Positions 4,232-6,967 of a DNA stretch of 6,967 bases are shown in pieces. Each line of letters starts with the position of its first letter. The first letter of the stretch is position 1. The translations under genes and the position numbers were made by a program. The notes beneath the pieces are model-generated. The model was given only the letters and a program-made list of their open reading frames with translations. It did no database searches and was not told where the DNA came from. Origin of the DNA: Gammaproteobacteria bacterium (GTDB lineage: Bacteria; Pseudomonadota; Gammaproteobacteria; GCA-001735895); NCBI GenBank assembly GCA_003645435.1, contig QNFD01000136.1:1-6967 (forward strand), in the 5' to 3' direction.

Positions 4232-6967
4232 TCATTCCTTCCTGTCCCGTTTCGGGGTGGTAGATTTGGATCGGGTTCTGGATTGTTTTTTACGAGTAGT
4301 ATCGGATTTGGCGACAGATGCTTTCTTCTTGCTGGTTTTGGCTTTCGGCTTTGCCGTGCTCTTTGATGCTTTTTTGACCGCTTTTTTGACTGATTTTTTC
4401 ACAGATTTCTTTTTGGAGGTTTTCCGATTCCGTGACTTTGTAGGTATTGGGGGTGCGCTGGATGTGCCGTTGAGCGGTTTCCATACTTCGTCATCGACAG
4501 CTGTCCCGCTCGTATCTGCTTCGGTTTTCGACTCCCTTGTTTCAGGCGCCTGCTCGGGCGCCGGTTCCCTCAGTACTGTATTTGCTGTCGTTTGGGTTGC
4601 CAAATCGGTTACCGTTGAGAGATTATCTTCGCTGCTAAATGGGCGCTTTATCGCCGGCCAGATCATATAAACTAAAAACGCCCGCAGCAGGTAATAGGGA
4701 ACGGACAGGATCTTGCCGATGAATGCCCCGATTCGTTCAATAAACGGCCAGACCAGGTACAGCAAAAAGGCGCGCACCATATAGTAAGGTATGGAAACAA
4801 CAGACATTATTCCGAAGCCACTTTTTTCCGGCTCTTCGTCGCCGCTTGACTCGCCACCGTCATTGGGCGAATCGGAAATACCCGCGCAGAGCGCATCGCT
4901 CCAGCTATCGCAACCCATCGGAATAACCACCAGGGTCAGCACGGTTGCAACCAGCGAACCAAATAACAGCGATACAGCCATCCCCTGGAATATGGGATCG
5001 AACAGGATTACACTCGAGCCTGCAACCAGGGCTAGCGCGGTAAGCATGATCGGCCGCATTCGTATCTGAGCGGATAGGCTAATCGCTTCGTGTACATCGG
5101 TTCCCCGCCGGATTTCGGCCTGGGTAAAATCAATCAGTAGAATAGAATTGCGCACAATTATTCCTGCCAGAGCGATGAAGCCGATCATCGAGGTTGCGGT
5201 AAACTCGGCGCCCATCAGCCAGTGTCCAGGGATGATTCCAATGAGTGTAAGTGGTATCGGACTGATGATAATCAGGGGGATTTTGAAACTGTTGAATTCC
5301 CAGACTACCAGTATATAAATCAGCAGCATGGCAGCGGCAAAGGCTATACCCATGTCGCGGAAGGTGATGTAGGTCACGCGCCACTCCCCGTCCCATTTAA
5401 ACGACCCTCTGCTGGTGTCTTCAGGTGCTGAAATCCAGTGACTAACCAGTTTGTTACCGGCCGGGGTACGGTACTCCTGCAGTAAATCTTCAATCGTAAG
5501 CATGCCGTAGATGGGTGCGCCAAGGCGACCGGTCATGTCGCCAACCACGTACTCCACTGATTTAAGATCTTTGTGGTAAATAATTGGATCGTCACGCATC
5601 TGGTAGAATCGCCCCAGTTCCGAAAGTGGAATGGATTTGCCTTCGGGGCTGGTAATCGGAAGATTGTTTAACCTTCCTGGAATCGCGCGCAGTGAATGCG
5701 GCGCCTGCAGGACTATATGGACGGGCTCCAGCGCTCGACCCTGTTTGACGTCACCCAGTTTGTAACCACCCATTGCCATCGCAAGATTACGGTTGATCGC
5801 CTCAGCCGATATTCCGTGTCGGGCCGCTTTGTTCACGTCTACTTCAAAGCGGACGATATCGTGCGGCGCCTGCATGTAGTTATCGACATCCACGATATTT
5901 TCTGACTGACGGAAAATCTCTGTCATGTCGCTGGCGATCTGCCTGCGGGTTTCGTCATTGGGGCCATAGATTTCCGCTACCAGGGTTTGCAGGACGGGCG
6001 GACCCGGAGGCATTTCCGCGACCGTGATCAGGCCGCCGAATTCGGTCGCTATTGGAGTGAGAAGTTCCCGCGCCACGAGGGCAATTTCATGACTACTGCG
6101 ATCGCGGTCACCCTTGTCCAGTAATTTAATCTGGATATCCGCAAACCAGGGTTCCTGGCGCAGGTAATAGTGCCTTACCATGCCATTAAAGTTGTACGGG
6201 GAGGCGGTACCCGCGTAGACCTGCAGATCTACGATCTCCGGAATATTAACAAGCAGCTCAGATGCGAGTTGCTGCGCCAGCCCGGCTGTGACCGGCATCG
6301 CTGTTCCAGCGGGCATATTCAACACTACATTGAATTCCGGCTTGTTATCCAGCGGCAACATTTTTACCGTGACCGCGGTGGTGTAAAACATCAAACAGGA
6401 AAGACCCCAGGCGATCAGAATAGACCCCAACATCAAATATCCCAGCAAGCGATTTTCCAGAAGAGTACGTAGGATTGGCCCATAGTACTTGCCGATGGCT
6501 TGCTGGGTTCGCTCCTCTTTTTTCTCCATTTTCTCCAGCACGGCCATGGTCGGACGAAGCTTGTATGCCAGCCAGGGAGTAAATACAAAAGCCGCAAACA
6601 GAGAGAAGGCCATCGCAACCGAACCCAGCACTGGTATAGGCTTCATGTAGGGACCCATCAGGTCACCAACAAATCCCATCGGCAGGAGCGCGGCGATTAC
6701 GGTAAGCGTGGCAATAATCGTCGGGTTGCCAACTTCTCTGACCGCGTCAACGCCGGTCTCTATACTGACCTTGCCATCCTGCAGCCAGCGCCGAAACATA
6801 TTTTCCACTACGACGATGGCATCGTCGACGAGAATGCCGATTGAGAAGATCAACGCGAACAGGCTCACGCGGTCGATAGTGAAACCGAGCACCCAGGTAG
6901 CAAAAACCGTTACCAGGATAACCACCGGGATCACCACCAGCACGACAATTGCGGCCCGCGAGCCAAG
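4232..6967 (-). CDS. RND-family efflux transporter permease, 5' truncated by window edge, with unusual C-terminal extension
   Basis: A proton-driven inner-membrane pump of the AcrB-like RND superfamily; the substrate is unknown. The frame is open to the window edge, so roughly the first third is missing. Numbering from the GTG codon at 6943 (eight more residues precede it), the TM4 motif GILVDDAIVVVEN has the paired Asp40/Asp41 of the proton relay (AcrB Asp407/408). TM5 and TM6 follow (about 73-127), then TM7 (167-190), the second periplasmic domain (about 195-525, with LPLDNKPEFNVVLNMPAGT), and TM8-TM12 (about 532-675). In TM10, VRNS has Arg598 where AcrB has Lys940. The usual end is near residue 680, but the protein continues about 220 residues: an acidic Gly/Ser linker, two 21-residue hydrophobic segments, an acidic/Pro linker and a Lys-rich tail. 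A membrane-fusion partner gene would be expected outside the window. The small exported-protein gene follows after one base. Confidence 0.92.
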   Translation of the reverse strand, partial: LGSRAAIVVLVVIPVVILVTVFATWVLGFTIDRVSLFALIFSIGILVDDAIVVVENMFRRWLQDGKVSIETGVDAVREVGNPTIIATLTVIAALLPMGFVGDLMGPYMKPIPVLGSVAMAFSLFAAFVFTPWLAYKLRPTMAVLEKMEKKEERTQQAIGKYYGPILRTLLENRLLGYLMLGSILIAWGLSCLMFYTTAVTVKMLPLDNKPEFNVVLNMPAGTAMPVTAGLAQQLASELLVNIPEIVDLQVYAGTASPYNFNGMVRHYYLRQEPWFADIQIKLLDKGDRDRSSHEIALVARELLTPIATEFGGLITVAEMPPGPPVLQTLVAEIYGPNDETRRQIASDMTEIFRQSENIVDVDNYMQAPHDIVRFEVDVNKAARHGISAEAINRNLAMAMGGYKLGDVKQGRALEPVHIVLQAPHSLRAIPGRLNNLPITSPEGKSIPLSELGRFYQMRDDPIIYHKDLKSVEYVVGDMTGRLGAPIYGMLTIEDLLQEYRTPAGNKLVSHWISAPEDTSRGSFKWDGEWRVTYITFRDMGIAFAAAMLLIYILVVWEFNSFKIPLIIISPIPLTLIGIIPGHWLMGAEFTATSMIGFIALAGIIVRNSILLIDFTQAEIRRGTDVHEAISLSAQIRMRPIMLTALALVAGSSVILFDPIFQGMAVSLLFGSLVATVLTLVVIPMGCDSWSDALCAGISDSPNDGGESSGDEEPEKSGFGIMSVVSIPYYMVRAFLLYLVWPFIERIGAFIGKILSVPYYLLRAFLVYMIWPAIKRPFSSEDNLSTVTDLATQTTANTVLREPAPEQAPETRESKTEADTSGTAVDDEVWKPLNGTSSAPPIPTKSRNRKTSKKKSVKKSVKKAVKKASKSTAKPKAKTSKKKASVAKSDTTRKKQSRTRSKSTTPKRDRKE
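4235..4438 (-). other. Histone-H1-like lysine-rich tail of the RND protein
   Basis: The last 68 codons (residues 836-903) contain 24 Lys and 7 Arg against 3 acidic residues, with Ser, Thr and Ala as most of the rest, in runs such as KKSVKKAVKKASK and KTSKKKAS. This resembles the basic tails of histone H1-like and AlgP-type bacterial proteins. The RND C-terminus is cytoplasmic, and two extra membrane passes would keep it there. Confidence 0.85.
4236..4243 (-). promoter_or_regulatory. Strong ribosome binding site inside the end of the RND gene
   Basis: On the minus strand AGGAAGGA lies five bases before the ATG at 4230. The same bases form most of the last codons of the RND gene (AGG AAG GAA, then TGA), so translation of the small exported protein is coupled to RND termination. 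Confidence 0.75.
4643..4795 (-). repeat. Duplicated hydrophobic helix in the RND C-terminal extension
   Basis: Two segments 30 residues apart, SIPYYMVRAFLLYLVWPFIER (4733-4795, residues 717-737) and SVPYYLLRAFLVYMIWPAIKR (4643-4705, residues 747-767), agree at 13 of 21 positions, and most differences are conservative. Each is long enough for a membrane helix with Arg at its centre and Pro at both ends, or for a membrane-surface re-entrant hairpin. The linker between them is IGAFIGKIL. Confidence 0.85.

Noticed and set aside
4203..4670. Plus-strand ORF of 155 residues with Phe/Leu runs that look membrane-like
   Set aside because: It is the complement of the Lys-rich tail: AAA/AAG codons read as TTT/CTT on the other strand. 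No ribosome binding site or coherent domain.
4890..4930. Possible frameshift fusing a separate gene to the RND gene near residue 675
   Set aside because: The frame is continuous, and the residues after TM12 (VVIPMGCDSW..ALCAG) look like a natural RND subfamily ending, so I treat the extension as genuine.

Overview
The window suggests a gammaproteobacterium of moderate GC content, probably one with sulfur-oxidising relatives. Two things point this way: an E. coli-type malate dehydrogenase that aligns without gaps over its catalytic core, and two exported Gly/Tyr/Asn-rich low-complexity proteins that resemble the sulfur globule (Sgp) envelope proteins of purple and colourless sulfur bacteria. 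The organism cannot be named from this sequence, and the Sgp assignment rests on composition, an Asn-Met-Asn-type motif and signal peptides, not on a search.

Plus strand, left part. The window opens with the last 52 codons of what looks like a flavin-dependent oxidoreductase (1-159). A 190-bp spacer follows, carrying a good sigma70-type promoter (TTGTCA, 17 bp, TAAGAT). Then come mdh (355-1290) and a small lipoprotein gene that starts on the last base of the mdh stop codon (1290-1712).

Minus strand, right part, read right to left. A 3'-terminal fragment of a large RND transporter gene (6967-4232) runs with a 1-bp gap into a small exported Trp-rich protein of unknown function (4230-3820). Next is a gap of about 360 bp holding a 151-bp MITE-like element with TTAA at both ends, plus a dyad and a hairpin upstream of the next gene. 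Then come two Sgp-like genes in a row (3461-2526 and 2470-1832), which converge on the mdh-lipoprotein pair.

Most notable points: (1) the RND protein does not stop after its twelfth membrane helix but carries a duplicated 30-residue hydrophobic unit, an acidic/Pro linker and a histone-H1-like lysine tail; (2) the larger Sgp-like protein is built of four 46/48-residue repeats plus a partial fifth, the two most C-terminal full copies differing at only about 3 of 144 bases; (3) the MITE-like element consists almost entirely of four consecutive hairpins. A functional link between the RND operon and the Sgp-like genes is possible from proximity but is not shown by the sequence.
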